Under the pieces are notes generated by a model. It did no database searches. It saw nothing but the letters and a program-made list of their open reading frames with translations, and had not been told where the DNA came from. A stretch of DNA of 64,000 bases from Spirochaetaceae bacterium (GTDB lineage: Bacteria > Spirochaetota > Spirochaetia > Treponematales > Rectinemataceae). Below are positions 50,776 through 59,433 of the stretch, piece after piece; position 1 is the first letter of the stretch, and each line of letters begins with the position of its first letter. The position numbers were made by a program, and so were the translations under genes. The stretch lies in contig JANXYO010000010.1 of NCBI GenBank assembly GCA_025356015.1, forward strand, positions 1 to 64,000. The letters run 5' to 3'.

Positions 50776-52761
50776 CTAGTCTTTTTTTCGGAGCGAGCCA
50801 AACAAGCGCCCAAATATCCCCTTGGCCTGCTCGGGAGCCTGTTCGCCTCTGGACTTCTCGGGAGGCGGGCCCGCCGCCTGTGAGGGCCGTGAGGAGCCGG
50901 AGGCCTCTGCCTGGGGTCTTGGACCGCGGCGCCCGCCATCGCGGGGCCCCCGAGGGGTCCCGGGATTCCTCCCCTGGCCCTTTCGGCTCTCCTGCTTTCC
51001 CCCGCCGCCCTTTCCCCCTGGCTGCTGTCCCTGCCGTCCGCCCTGCTGGCGATTTTCGTCGGAGCGCTCGTTGCCTAGCCTGCGTCCGTATTTTTCCCGA
51101 TAGCGACGCATGCGCTCTTCCATCGACATGTCGTAGGGATTGCCGGAAGGCTCAGGGGGCCTTTGCGGCGCCTCACGCCTCGAATCGGCTCGGCGGGCGG
51201 CTGGCTTCACTTCCGGCTTCGCGGCCCCACGCCTGCCCCCCTTCGAATCGCCAGCGCCTCGGCCGTCCTTGCGTCCACCCTCACGTCGCGCCGACGGAGG
51301 ATTCGGCTTCCGCTCTGGCCGGTTTCTCTCGGGACCTTTCGCAAGAGGACCGCGGGGGATGTCGTTGAAGTCCAGAGAGCCGCCCGTGGCCTCGGCGATG
51401 CTTCGCCTTATGTCAGGGCTGCGGTCGTCGCGGAGGGCTGGATCCCTTGGCCTTCGCTGATCCCGCGAGGGGCCTTCGGCAGCAAGCCGCGGCGGTCCTC
51501 GGCGCTCCTGGGACCGCCGGCCATCGGCGCGGTTGCCGTCCTGGGGCGCGCGGGGACTTCGCCCCGGCCTGTCCCTTCCCGGGGACCTTTGCTGGTTATC
51601 GAAGTGCATCCCGGAGCTCCGGTCCACAGCCAAGAGGAGGGATTCGTCCACCGTCTTCGCATCAAGCTTCATCTCGATGTACTGCTCGATCGCCGGCAGG
51701 CCGATGGCATAGCGGTCACAGGCCATGCTCACGATCTTCGCTCCCGTAGCGTCCCGGTCGAGCATCTCCATGCGGCGCACAAAGAATTCCGGTTCAAGGG
51801 GAATGTCGTAATTGATGCAAAGCGGGAACTCAGCTTTGGGGATTTCCTGCGCGCCCTCGTCCGTGAGCACGAGCACGAGCTGCTCACCCGAGCGGCACTT
51901 TTCGAGGATCGCGAAATTGCGCTCCTCGGCAAGGGAACCGAGTATGTAGTCACTGGAGACCCCGTTCGCCACCAGACGCTTTGAGAGCTCGGTCGCGGTG
52001 CCCTTGAGATTGCAGAACACGCAGACCCTGGCTGGTTTTTCGCGATCGAAGAGTCCGAGGAGGAACCTGACCTTGTCCTCGGCCGGAAGGTACCAGGTCT
52101 CGCACTGCGCGCTCTGCGCCTTGACCACATCGCCCTCGATCTGGATTTCCGAGGGATTGTCTGCAAGGTCGAGGGAGAGGTTCCTAGTCTTCACGGTGAT
52201 CCTCGCACAGGCAAGGAGGGTCCGCCTTTCCCAGGAAGGGAGAAGCGAGCTCGAAAAACGGCGCAGGAAGTCGCTGCTCATTTCTGCGAGCCGATCGGCA
52301 GCGTCGACGACCAGAAAGCCGTATTGCCTAAGATCGATCGTGCCCGAGGACGAAGCAGCCAGGAGAGCAGAGGGGAGGCCGACAACGATCTGCGCCGAAG
52401 GTTCCCCCTCGTAGACGGGCACTCCGGTCTCGCTGTCGTCTGCGATGAGGCAGACATCGACATCGATGGCCAGGGCCAGGCGTCGCGCCGTGGCCGCGAT
52501 CTTCTCGGCCGAGACCTCGTCGGGGACCGCGATGAGGACCCTCTGCCCAGCCTGGGCGGTGTTCTCTCCCGAGGCGAGCCATTGCAGGGCGGGAAGGAGG
52601 ATGACTTCTTCTCGTCCCTCCCCCAGCGAGACCTTCGCGCAGACGTTCTCTTTCTTCTGAATCGCGTGGACAAGCATCTTTTCGTGAAAGACCGCTCCTG
52701 AAACAAAACCGGCGGCGAGGCCCGCGAGCCTCTCATCAATGCCGAAACGCTGGAAATCCAT
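50776..52761 (-). CDS. Degenerate DEAD-box helicase-like protein with Arg/Gly-rich tail
   Basis: A 661-aa protein with the two-domain DEAD-box layout but altered catalytic motifs. Motif I (GxGKT) reads GEGRE at 47-51, so the Walker Lys and Thr are lost. Motif II (DEAD) is DAAD at 153-156, lacking the catalytic Glu. Motif III (SAT) is CAR at 185-187. Motif V ends GAQEI instead of AARGID-like, and motif VI keeps only scattered Arg (VRRMEMLDRDATG). A Q-motif-like start (FQRFGIDERL) remains. From about 390 the tail is disordered and rich in Arg, Gly, Pro and Gln, ending in GIFGRLFGSLRKKD. It is probably an RNA-binding protein that cannot hydrolyse ATP. Confidence 0.85.
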   Translation of the reverse strand: MDFQRFGIDERLAGLAAGFVSGAVFHEKMLVHAIQKKENVCAKVSLGEGREEVILLPALQWLASGENTAQAGQRVLIAVPDEVSAEKIAATARRLALAIDVDVCLIADDSETGVPVYEGEPSAQIVVGLPSALLAASSSGTIDLRQYGFLVVDAADRLAEMSSDFLRRFSSSLLPSWERRTLLACARITVKTRNLSLDLADNPSEIQIEGDVVKAQSAQCETWYLPAEDKVRFLLGLFDREKPARVCVFCNLKGTATELSKRLVANGVSSDYILGSLAEERNFAILEKCRSGEQLVLVLTDEGAQEIPKAEFPLCINYDIPLEPEFFVRRMEMLDRDATGAKIVSMACDRYAIGLPAIEQYIEMKLDAKTVDESLLLAVDRSSGMHFDNQQRSPGRDRPGRSPRAPQDGNRADGRRSQERRGPPRLAAEGPSRDQRRPRDPALRDDRSPDIRRSIAEATGGSLDFNDIPRGPLAKGPERNRPERKPNPPSARREGGRKDGRGAGDSKGGRRGAAKPEVKPAARRADSRREAPQRPPEPSGNPYDMSMEERMRRYREKYGRRLGNERSDENRQQGGRQGQQPGGKGGGGKQESRKGQGRNPGTPRGPRDGGRRGPRPQAEASGSSRPSQAAGPPPEKSRGEQAPEQAKGIFGRLFGSLRKKD

Positions 52762-53028
52762 GGCAGCACTCGCTCTGGATGCAGATTAGTGGCCCCACCC
52801 ACGGGGGCTGTCGGCGGGGCGAATTCGGAGCCCCGGTTCCGTATCGGGAAGACCGTCACCGGTCATAGGTCGACTCGGGTCTCGGCAGGGAAAGCCTGTT
52901 GACGGATTATGATACATCGGAGCAGGCAAAAAGTGAAGTCCAGCAACATGAGCGTGTTGCAGGGGATATGCCGGCAGGCGAAGGACTCCGGAAAATCGGC
53001 TTCGCTTCGTAATCCATATGGCCCTTCC

Positions 53029-53064
53029 TTGACTTTCAGGTTACAATTCGACCATTATCGGTCG
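53029..53064 (+). promoter_or_regulatory. Promoter with inverted repeat for the NDH-2 gene
   Basis: TTGACT (53029-53034), 18-bp spacer, CATTAT (53053-53058). The inverted repeat CGACC-ATTATC-GGTCG (53049-53064) sits across the -10. It is the only structure I see in the 377-bp gap between the DEAD-like and NDH-2 genes (52762-53138). Confidence 0.5.
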
Positions 53065-53138
53065 GTTTCAATACCTTCAACGAATCGACTGCACCCAAAA
53101 AGTCCAACTCCTACAAGACACACAAGGAGCGATCCGCG

Positions 53139-55082
53139 ATGGGCGAGAAGAAGAAGATCCTGATTCTTGGAGGCGGCTACGGCGGCGTCTGGGCTGGCAA
53201 GATCCTAGAAAAGCATTTCAGGAAGCGTGAGGACATCGCAATAACCCTCGTGGACAAGCGCCCCTTCCACACACTCATGACGGAATTGCATGAGGTCGCT
53301 GGCTGGCGCACCGAGCCCGAATCCGTGCAGGTGAGCTTCAGGAAGATCTTCGGCGCGAAGCGCATAGAGACCGTCGTCGACACCATCGAGAGAATCGACT
53401 TCGATGCCAAGAAGGCCTATTCGGCGCGGAGCGAATATCCCTTCGATTACATCGTCATCGGCGCGGGAGCCGAGCCCGAATACTTCGGCATCCCCGGAGT
53501 CAAGGAAAACTCCTTCTCGCTCTGGTCCTTCGACGACGCGCTCAGGATCAGGCATCATCTCGAGCACACCTACGCAAGGGCAGCCATGGAGCCCGATCCG
53601 GCCCGCCGCAGGCAGATGCTCACCTTTACCGTCGCGGGCGCCGGCTTCACCGGCAGCGAGATGGTCGGCGAACTGCTCGAGTACCGCGATTCCATGTGCA
53701 AGAAGCTCTTCATCGACCCGAAGGAAGTCAGGATCATCGTGATCGAGGCCTTGCCGGCCATCCTGCCAATCCTCGAGGCCCCCCTGCGCGCCAAGGCCGA
53801 GAACTACCTCGTGAAGCACGGCGCCGAGATACTGCTCGGCAAGGCGATCGTCGGTGCCGAGCCGGGGAAGGTCATCCTCAAGGATGGTGGCGTGGTCGAG
53901 ACCGACACCTTCATCTGGACCTGCGGCGTCAAGGGCTCCTCCTTCTCTGGCTCCCTGCCATTGCCCATGGGCAAGCGGGGCCGCATCGAGACCGACGCAG
54001 AGATGAAGTCGCCGAAATACCCCTTTGTCTATGTGGTGGGTGACAACGCCTGGTACCTCCTCAATGAGGTGGCGATCGCCCAGATCGTCGAGAGCTGCCA
54101 CTTCTCCGCGGAAGCCGCTGCGAAGAACATCATCGCCGACATCGACGGAGGGGAACGCCACAAGTTCAAGGCGACCTACCACGGCTTCATGATCTCCCTT
54201 GGCGGACGCTATGCAGTCTCGAACGCGGGCGGCATGAAGACCACGGGTTTCGTCGCGATCGCGATGAAGCACTTGATCAACCTCTACTACCTCTTCTGCA
54301 TCGCGGGCGCCAACCAGGCCTGGGAATACCTAAAGCACGAGATCCTCGACATGAGGGAAAACCGCTCCCTCATCGGTGGCTTCGCTTCATACAAGGTCCG
54401 GGGATACTGGCCCCTCCTGCTTCGGCTCTGGCTCGGTTTCATGTGGGTCGTCGAGGCAACGAACAAGATGACCGAAGGCTGGCTCGATTTCTCGAGCGGC
54501 CTCAGCAAGACAGGATGGATGTTCTCCCAGGGCGTAATGCAGGCCGGCCAGAAACTCGCCGACGCGACGGGGGCGGCTTCGGCTGCCACCGGCGATGCCG
54601 CTGGTGCTGTCGCCGCCACGGCCGTCGAGGCGACAAGCGCCGCGAGCGCCACAGCTGCCGCTCCCGCCGCAGCAGTCCTTGGCCCCTGGTTCGACACGAC
54701 CAAGAACATCCTCGACCCGGCTTCTGGACTGGTCACCTGGTTCAGACATACCTTCATGGACGGCATTTTTGCCCACATGCCATATACCGGATTTCAGCTC
54801 ATGATCGTCCTCACCGAGCTATTCATCGGCCTCGCCCTGCTCGGAGGTTTCTTCACCTGGTTCGCGGCTGTCGCGAGCATAGCGATGTGCCTCATCTTCA
54901 CCCTCTCCGGCATGTTCGCCTGGAACCAGCTCTGGTTCCTTTTCGCGGCCATCCTGTGCATGGGCGGAGTCGGAAGGGCATTTGGACTGGACTACTGGTC
55001 CGTCCCCTTCTTCAAGAAGTGGTGGAATGGCACGAAGATCGCCCGCCGCACCCACCTCTATGGGGACGACCCCACGAAATAG
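53139..55082 (+). CDS. NDH-2-type NADH dehydrogenase fused to a C-terminal membrane domain
   Basis: A 647-aa protein. Residues 1 to about 400 are a type II NADH:quinone oxidoreductase-like flavoprotein: ILILGGGYGGVWAGK (FAD, residues 5-19), FTVAGAGFTGSEMVGELLEY (second nucleotide motif near 167) and YPFVYVVGDNAWY. From about 420 there are four hydrophobic segments resembling a DoxX-type membrane protein (YWPLLLRLWLGFMWVVEATN; ELFIGLALLGGFFTW). Between segments lies an Ala/Thr-rich linker (about 478-515). It would oxidise NADH without pumping protons and anchor itself through the fused domain. AAGGAG lies 10 nt before the ATG. A prenyl synthase follows. Confidence 0.87.
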   Translation: MGEKKKILILGGGYGGVWAGKILEKHFRKREDIAITLVDKRPFHTLMTELHEVAGWRTEPESVQVSFRKIFGAKRIETVVDTIERIDFDAKKAYSARSEYPFDYIVIGAGAEPEYFGIPGVKENSFSLWSFDDALRIRHHLEHTYARAAMEPDPARRRQMLTFTVAGAGFTGSEMVGELLEYRDSMCKKLFIDPKEVRIIVIEALPAILPILEAPLRAKAENYLVKHGAEILLGKAIVGAEPGKVILKDGGVVETDTFIWTCGVKGSSFSGSLPLPMGKRGRIETDAEMKSPKYPFVYVVGDNAWYLLNEVAIAQIVESCHFSAEAAAKNIIADIDGGERHKFKATYHGFMISLGGRYAVSNAGGMKTTGFVAIAMKHLINLYYLFCIAGANQAWEYLKHEILDMRENRSLIGGFASYKVRGYWPLLLRLWLGFMWVVEATNKMTEGWLDFSSGLSKTGWMFSQGVMQAGQKLADATGAASAATGDAAGAVAATAVEATSAASATAAAPAAAVLGPWFDTTKNILDPASGLVTWFRHTFMDGIFAHMPYTGFQLMIVLTELFIGLALLGGFFTWFAAVASIAMCLIFTLSGMFAWNQLWFLFAAILCMGGVGRAFGLDYWSVPFFKKWWNGTKIARRTHLYGDDPTK

Positions 55083-55121
55083 GATTCTCCGCTGGATGGA
55101 AAGTGAAGCCCTGCGCATTCT

Positions 55122-55160
55122 AAAGGCCCCGGACACCGCTCCTGCGTGGTGCCTGGGGCC
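55122..55160. other. GC-rich hairpin between the NDH-2 and prenyl synthase genes
   Basis: GGCCCCGG and the matching CCTGGGGCC form the base of an imperfect stem, with CACC/GGTG further in. There is no T tract on the plus strand, so I do not call it a terminator. Confidence 0.3.
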
Positions 55161-55211
55161 GCTGGGCCAGTTTCAAACCACGGAAATCCTTGAAATTGGC
55201 CAAAGGACCGC

Positions 55212-56195
55212 ATGACGGATTTCTGGAACGACTCGCCGAGCCTCGGATCCCGGATCGAGGGCGTCGTCTCACTCATGGACGAGTCGATAGGATCGGCAGA
55301 CTTCCCCCTCGCGGGCGCCCTCCGCGAACTGATCCGCTCCAACGGGAAGATGCTTCGACCGGCCCTCATCCTCATCGGAGCCCGCTTCGGCAAGGCCGCC
55401 GACGGTCGCCGCATCACCGCGCTTGCCGCCTCGATCGAGCTCCTCCACGTCGCGACCCTCATCCATGATGACATACTGGATGAAGCCGAGCTCAGGCGCG
55501 GCGTACCGACGATGCACACGAGGTTCGGGACAAAGGAGGCTGTGCTCGCCGGCGACTGGCTCCTCTCCCGGAGTTTCAGGCTCGCATCTGAGAGCGCAGC
55601 GCCCGGCAACGCCCAGGCCCTGGGCCGTCTCATCGGCGCCATCTGCTCCGCGGAAATTTCTCAGGACTTGGGGAAATTTCACTACGAAATGAGCGTGAGG
55701 CGCTACCTGCGCACTATTGCGGGAAAGACCGCGGCCCTCTTTTCCCTCGCCCTGCACGCGGGTGCGACAGAGACAAAAGTCCAGCCCAAGGTAGTCCAGC
55801 GTCTTCGCAGGGCAGGATACGGCGTCGGCATGGCCTTCCAGATCATCGATGATATCCTGGACTTCGAGAGCAGCGAGGGAGTAATGGGCAAGCCGGTGGG
55901 CAAGGATCTGCGCGAGGGCCTGTGCACCCTGCCCCTCATCCATGCCCTCAGGGCCGACAGGGGCTCAATCGAGGTCCTACTCCCGCGATCAGCGGCTGAG
56001 GGTTCGAGGCTTGGCCAGGAGGCCATCGACGAAATCGTGGGTCTGGCAGCCAGGCTCGGGGGCATCGACCGCGCGCGGGAGACAGCCCACCATTTCACCT
56101 CGCGGACACTCGCCGAGATCGACGGCCTCCCCGACCTCCCCGCCCGCGCTGAGCTCGCCGCGCTTGCCTCCAAGCTTCTCGACCGGAAATACTGA
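55212..56195 (+). CDS. Polyprenyl diphosphate synthase
   Basis: A 327-aa trans-prenyltransferase that adds isopentenyl units to an allylic diphosphate. Both aspartate-rich motifs are intact: LIHDDILDEAELRRG near residue 90 and FQIIDDILDFESSEG near 215, with GKMLRPALILIGARFG (the substrate Lys/Arg region) near 42. The length and lack of extra residues at the chain-length position suggest a medium- to long-chain product for quinone tails or undecaprenyl-type carriers; the exact length cannot be read. AAAGGA lies 5 nt before the ATG. Being next to a quinone-reducing NDH-2 favours a role in quinone synthesis (inference). Confidence 0.92.
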   Translation: MTDFWNDSPSLGSRIEGVVSLMDESIGSADFPLAGALRELIRSNGKMLRPALILIGARFGKAADGRRITALAASIELLHVATLIHDDILDEAELRRGVPTMHTRFGTKEAVLAGDWLLSRSFRLASESAAPGNAQALGRLIGAICSAEISQDLGKFHYEMSVRRYLRTIAGKTAALFSLALHAGATETKVQPKVVQRLRRAGYGVGMAFQIIDDILDFESSEGVMGKPVGKDLREGLCTLPLIHALRADRGSIEVLLPRSAAEGSRLGQEAIDEIVGLAARLGGIDRARETAHHFTSRTLAEIDGLPDLPARAELAALASKLLDRKY

Positions 56196-56243
56196 TCCCC
56201 GGTGACCTGACCCGGCCACGGCGTGGCGGGGGACCATCGGCCA

Positions 56244-57380
56244 CTAGTTCTTCAAATCAGCGAGCTTGACGGGCTTCGGCTCCGAGTCCTCACCTTCGAT
56301 CTCGCGCAGCTGTTCGAGGAGTTCCTTGCCCTTGCGGCTAAGCTTGGCTGGGACCTGGACCAGAAGCTTGAGATAGAGGTCACCCCGGTGTCCTCCGGCC
56401 GTGGGTATGCCCTCTTCGCGTATCCGCAGCATCTTGCCGTGCTGGGAGCCGGCGGGGACAGCGACCTTTATCTTCTTGCCCTCGATGGTGGAAAAAATGA
56501 TTTCCCCCCCAATCGCAGCCATCGTGAGGCTCACAGGAAGGGCGCAGTAGAGGTCAGCTCCATCGCGCTCGAAATAATCATGCGGGCGCACGTGGATGAA
56601 TACATAGAGATCACCCGGCACCCCGCCATTCGGTCCCGTATCCCCCTGGGCGGGTATGACGACCCGTTTGCCATCCTCAACGCCCGGCGGGATCGTCACC
56701 TTGATCTTCTGCTTCTTCTTCGCAAGGCCCGAGCCTCCGCACTCGCGGCAGGGCTTCTCGATGATGGAACCCTCGCCTCGGCAGTTTGGGCAGGCCTGGG
56801 CGATGGAGAAGAAACCCGAGCTCCGGCGAACCTGTCCCGAGCCCTGGCAGGTCGGGCACACCCGTTTGCCGCTGCCATCTGAGGATCCGCTCCCGGCGCA
56901 GGCCTTGCAGGAATCATTCTTGGAATAGGCGATTTCCACCGCAGCGCCAAACACAGCCTGCTCGAAAGGCAGCTCGAGGTCATAGCGCAGGTTCGCGCCT
57001 CGGCTCCGTTCCCGGGCACCGCCGCGACCGCGGCTGCCCTGGCCGCCAAAAAAGGAATCGAAGATGTTCGAGAAATCCCCGAAGCCCCCGAAGATATCCT
57101 CGAAGTCCTTGAAGACGGAGGAGAAATCCTGGGCAGACCCTGTGCCGCCCATTCCCTCCACGCCCGCGAAGCCGAACTGGTCGTAGGCCTGGCGTCGCTG
57201 CTCGTCGCCGAGCACCTCGTAGGCCTCTGTCGCCTCCTTGAAGCGCTCCTCCGCAGCCTTGTCCCCGGGGTTCTTGTCGGGGTGGTTCAGGATCGCGAGT
57301 CGCCGGTAGGCCTTCTTGATGTCGTCTTTGGTCACATCCTTTGCGACACCGAGAACTTCGTAATAATCGCGCTTGGCCAC
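56244..57380 (-). CDS. dnaJ: Chaperone protein DnaJ
   Basis: A 378-aa Hsp40 co-chaperone that delivers clients to DnaK and stimulates its ATPase. The J domain holds HPD at residues 33-35 (AILNHPDKNPGD). A Gly/Phe-rich linker follows (GFGDFSNIFDSFFGGQGSRG), then four zinc-finger repeats: CKACAGSGS, CPTCQGSGQ, CPNCRGEGS and CRECGGSGL. The C-terminal client-binding domains end near 360. It starts at a GTG at 57380 with AAGGA 6 nt upstream; both the GTG and the spacer lie in one arm of a perfect 11-bp inverted repeat. It is the last gene of grpE-dnaK-dnaJ, 66 nt after dnaK. Confidence 0.97.
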   Translation of the reverse strand: MAKRDYYEVLGVAKDVTKDDIKKAYRRLAILNHPDKNPGDKAAEERFKEATEAYEVLGDEQRRQAYDQFGFAGVEGMGGTGSAQDFSSVFKDFEDIFGGFGDFSNIFDSFFGGQGSRGRGGARERSRGANLRYDLELPFEQAVFGAAVEIAYSKNDSCKACAGSGSSDGSGKRVCPTCQGSGQVRRSSGFFSIAQACPNCRGEGSIIEKPCRECGGSGLAKKKQKIKVTIPPGVEDGKRVVIPAQGDTGPNGGVPGDLYVFIHVRPHDYFERDGADLYCALPVSLTMAAIGGEIIFSTIEGKKIKVAVPAGSQHGKMLRIREEGIPTAGGHRGDLYLKLLVQVPAKLSRKGKELLEQLREIEGEDSEPKPVKLADLKN

Positions 57381-57434
57381 GGGGACTTCCTTAATCTATT
57401 CGAACCACAGGGCTCGGTTTAGGAGTCCCCGTGG
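57377..57434 (-). promoter_or_regulatory. Hairpin enclosing the dnaJ start codon
   Basis: CCACGGGGACT (57377-57387) and AGTCCCCGTGG (57424-57434) are perfect complements. In the mRNA the dnaJ GTG start and its spacer form one arm, with the Shine-Dalgarno bases at the edge of the 36-nt loop. It could block or heat-regulate dnaJ translation. Confidence 0.55.
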
Positions 57435-57446
57435 TCTTCCTGCATT

Positions 57447-59387
57447 CTATTTCTTGTCCTCGTCGTCGACGACCCGATAGTCCACATCCTCGGCTGAGCC
57501 TGAGGCCGAAGGTCCAGATCCCTGTCCCGTCGATCCCGCACCGCCATCGCCCTCTCCAGCCGCCCCTGCGGCGCCGGCCTGTGCGCCCGCATTCTTGTAG
57601 ACTTCCTCCGCAACCTTGTAGGAGGCAGTCTTCAGGGCCTCGGTCTTCTGCTTGATGAGCTCGACATCCTGGCCTTCCATGGCCTGCTTGAGTTCGGCCA
57701 TCGCGGTTTCTATGGCTGCCTTGTCCTGGGCAGAGACCTTGTCACCGAGGTCCTTCAGGGACTTCTCGGTCGTATAGACGAGACCATCGGCCTCGTTGTG
57801 GGCGTCGGCTCGCTCCCGTTCGCGCTTGTCCTCGGCTGCGTGGGCCTCGGCTTCCTTGACCATCTTCTCTATCTGGTCATCGTTCAGCCCGCTGGAAGCC
57901 TCGATCCTGATCTTCTGTTCCTTGCCCGTACCCAGGTCCTTGGCCGAGACATGGACTATTCCATTGGCGTCGATGTCAAAAGTGACCTCGACCTGGGGCA
58001 CTCCGCGCGGGGCGGGGGGGATGCCAACGAGGTCGAAGCGTCCCAGGGTGCGGTTCTGGCCCGCCATCTCTCGCTCGCCTTGGAGGACATGGATCGAGAC
58101 GGCGGTCTGCCCGTCGGCCGCCGTGGAGAAGATCTGGCTCTTGCGGCAGGGAATCGTCGTGTTTCTTGTGATGAGCCGGGTGAACACGCCGCCCAGGGTC
58201 TCGATACCGAGGGAAAGGGGTGTGACATCCAGAAGAAGGACATCCTTCACGTCCCCGCCGAGGATTCCTCCCTGGATTGCGGCGCCAACAGCTACTGCCT
58301 CATCGGGATTTACCCCCTTCGAAGGCTCCTTGCCGAAGAGGTCCCGGACGATGGTCTGGACCTTGGGGATACGGGTCGATCCACCGACGAGGATGACTTC
58401 GTCGATCTGGTCGGCGGTGAGGCCGGCGTCTGACAGGGCCTTCTTGCAGGGCTCCCGGGAACGGTCGAGGAGGTCATCGATCATGCGCTCGAAGGCCGAG
58501 CGCGTAAGGGTCTTCTGGAGGTGCTTGGGTCCCGAGGCATCAGCCGTAATGAAGGGGAGGTTGATCTCGGTCTGCTGGACGTTCGAAAGCTCGATCTTCG
58601 CCTTCTCGGCGACGTCCTTGAGGCGCTGGAGGGCCATTCGGTCCTTCGAGAGGTCGATGCCCGAGTCCTTCTTGAATTCGGAGACGAGCCACTCCATGAT
58701 GCGGCGGTCGAAATCGTCTCCGCCCAGATGTGTGTCCCCGTTCGTCGATTTGACCTCGAAGACGCCCTCTCCAAGCTCGAGGATTGAAATATCAAATGTT
58801 CCGCCGCCAAGATCGTAGACGGCGATGACCTTTTCCTTCTTCTGGTCCTTGTTGAAGCCGTAGGCGAGTGAGGCTGCCGTGGGCTCGTTGATGATTCGCT
58901 TCACCTCGAGGCCCGCGATCCGGCCGGCGTCCTTGGTCGCCTGGCGCTGGGAATCATTGAAGTAGGCGGGGACGGTGATGACAGCCTCGGTGACGGCCTC
59001 GCCAAGGTAGTCCTCGGCGGTCTTCCTCATTTTCTGGAGGATGAAGGCCGAGATTTCCTGGGGGCTGTAGCCCTTTCCCGAGATGTCGACCCTGACATCA
59101 TTGCCGTTGTCGACGACGTGGTAGGGAACAAGGGTGGTCTCGCTGTGAACCTCTGCATAGCGGCGCCCCATGAAGCGCTTGATAGAATAAACAGTGTTCT
59201 CGGGATTGGTTATGATCTGGTTCTTTGCGGGCTGTCCGACGACCCTTTCGCCCTTCGTGGTAAACCCGACGATGGATGGCGTCGTCCGCTGCCCTTCGGA
59301 ATTGGAGATGACTACGGGCTCCCCGCCTTCCATGACAGCCACACAGGAATTGGTCGTCCCGAGATCGATTCCGATTATCCTACCCAT
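57447..59387 (-). CDS. dnaK: Chaperone protein DnaK (Hsp70)
   Basis: A 646-aa Hsp70. The N-terminal ATPase domain begins [18 protein letters not shown] (residues 4-21) and contains [35 protein letters not shown] and [18 protein letters not shown]. The substrate-binding domain has [14 protein letters not shown] near 390, and the helical lid ends in a Gly/Ala-rich linker. The C-terminus is [12 protein letters not shown], of the EEVD-like acidic type found in bacteria. GAAGGAG precedes the ATG. It is 46 nt from grpE upstream and 66 nt from dnaJ downstream, one operon. No CIRCE element was seen. Confidence 0.98.
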   Translation of the reverse strand: MGRIIGIDLGTTNSCVAVMEGGEPVVISNSEGQRTTPSIVGFTTKGERVVGQPAKNQIITNPENTVYSIKRFMGRRYAEVHSETTLVPYHVVDNGNDVRVDISGKGYSPQEISAFILQKMRKTAEDYLGEAVTEAVITVPAYFNDSQRQATKDAGRIAGLEVKRIINEPTAASLAYGFNKDQKKEKVIAVYDLGGGTFDISILELGEGVFEVKSTNGDTHLGGDDFDRRIMEWLVSEFKKDSGIDLSKDRMALQRLKDVAEKAKIELSNVQQTEINLPFITADASGPKHLQKTLTRSAFERMIDDLLDRSREPCKKALSDAGLTADQIDEVILVGGSTRIPKVQTIVRDLFGKEPSKGVNPDEAVAVGAAIQGGILGGDVKDVLLLDVTPLSLGIETLGGVFTRLITRNTTIPCRKSQIFSTAADGQTAVSIHVLQGEREMAGQNRTLGRFDLVGIPPAPRGVPQVEVTFDIDANGIVHVSAKDLGTGKEQKIRIEASSGLNDDQIEKMVKEAEAHAAEDKRERERADAHNEADGLVYTTEKSLKDLGDKVSAQDKAAIETAMAELKQAMEGQDVELIKQKTEALKTASYKVAEEVYKNAGAQAGAAGAAGEGDGGAGSTGQGSGPSASGSAEDVDYRVVDDEDKK

Positions 59388-59433
59388 TTCTTCGCTCCTT
59401 CATTTCCATCATAACGCTAGTCTCGCGACCGCT

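Noticed and set aside
53205-54272. Open frame of 355 codons opposite the NDH-2 gene
   Set aside because: It is antisense to a gene with clear FAD and NAD motifs, and its frame has no family signature.
55122-55160. Rho-independent terminator after the NDH-2 gene
   Set aside because: A stem is present, but it is imperfect and not followed by T residues on the plus strand.
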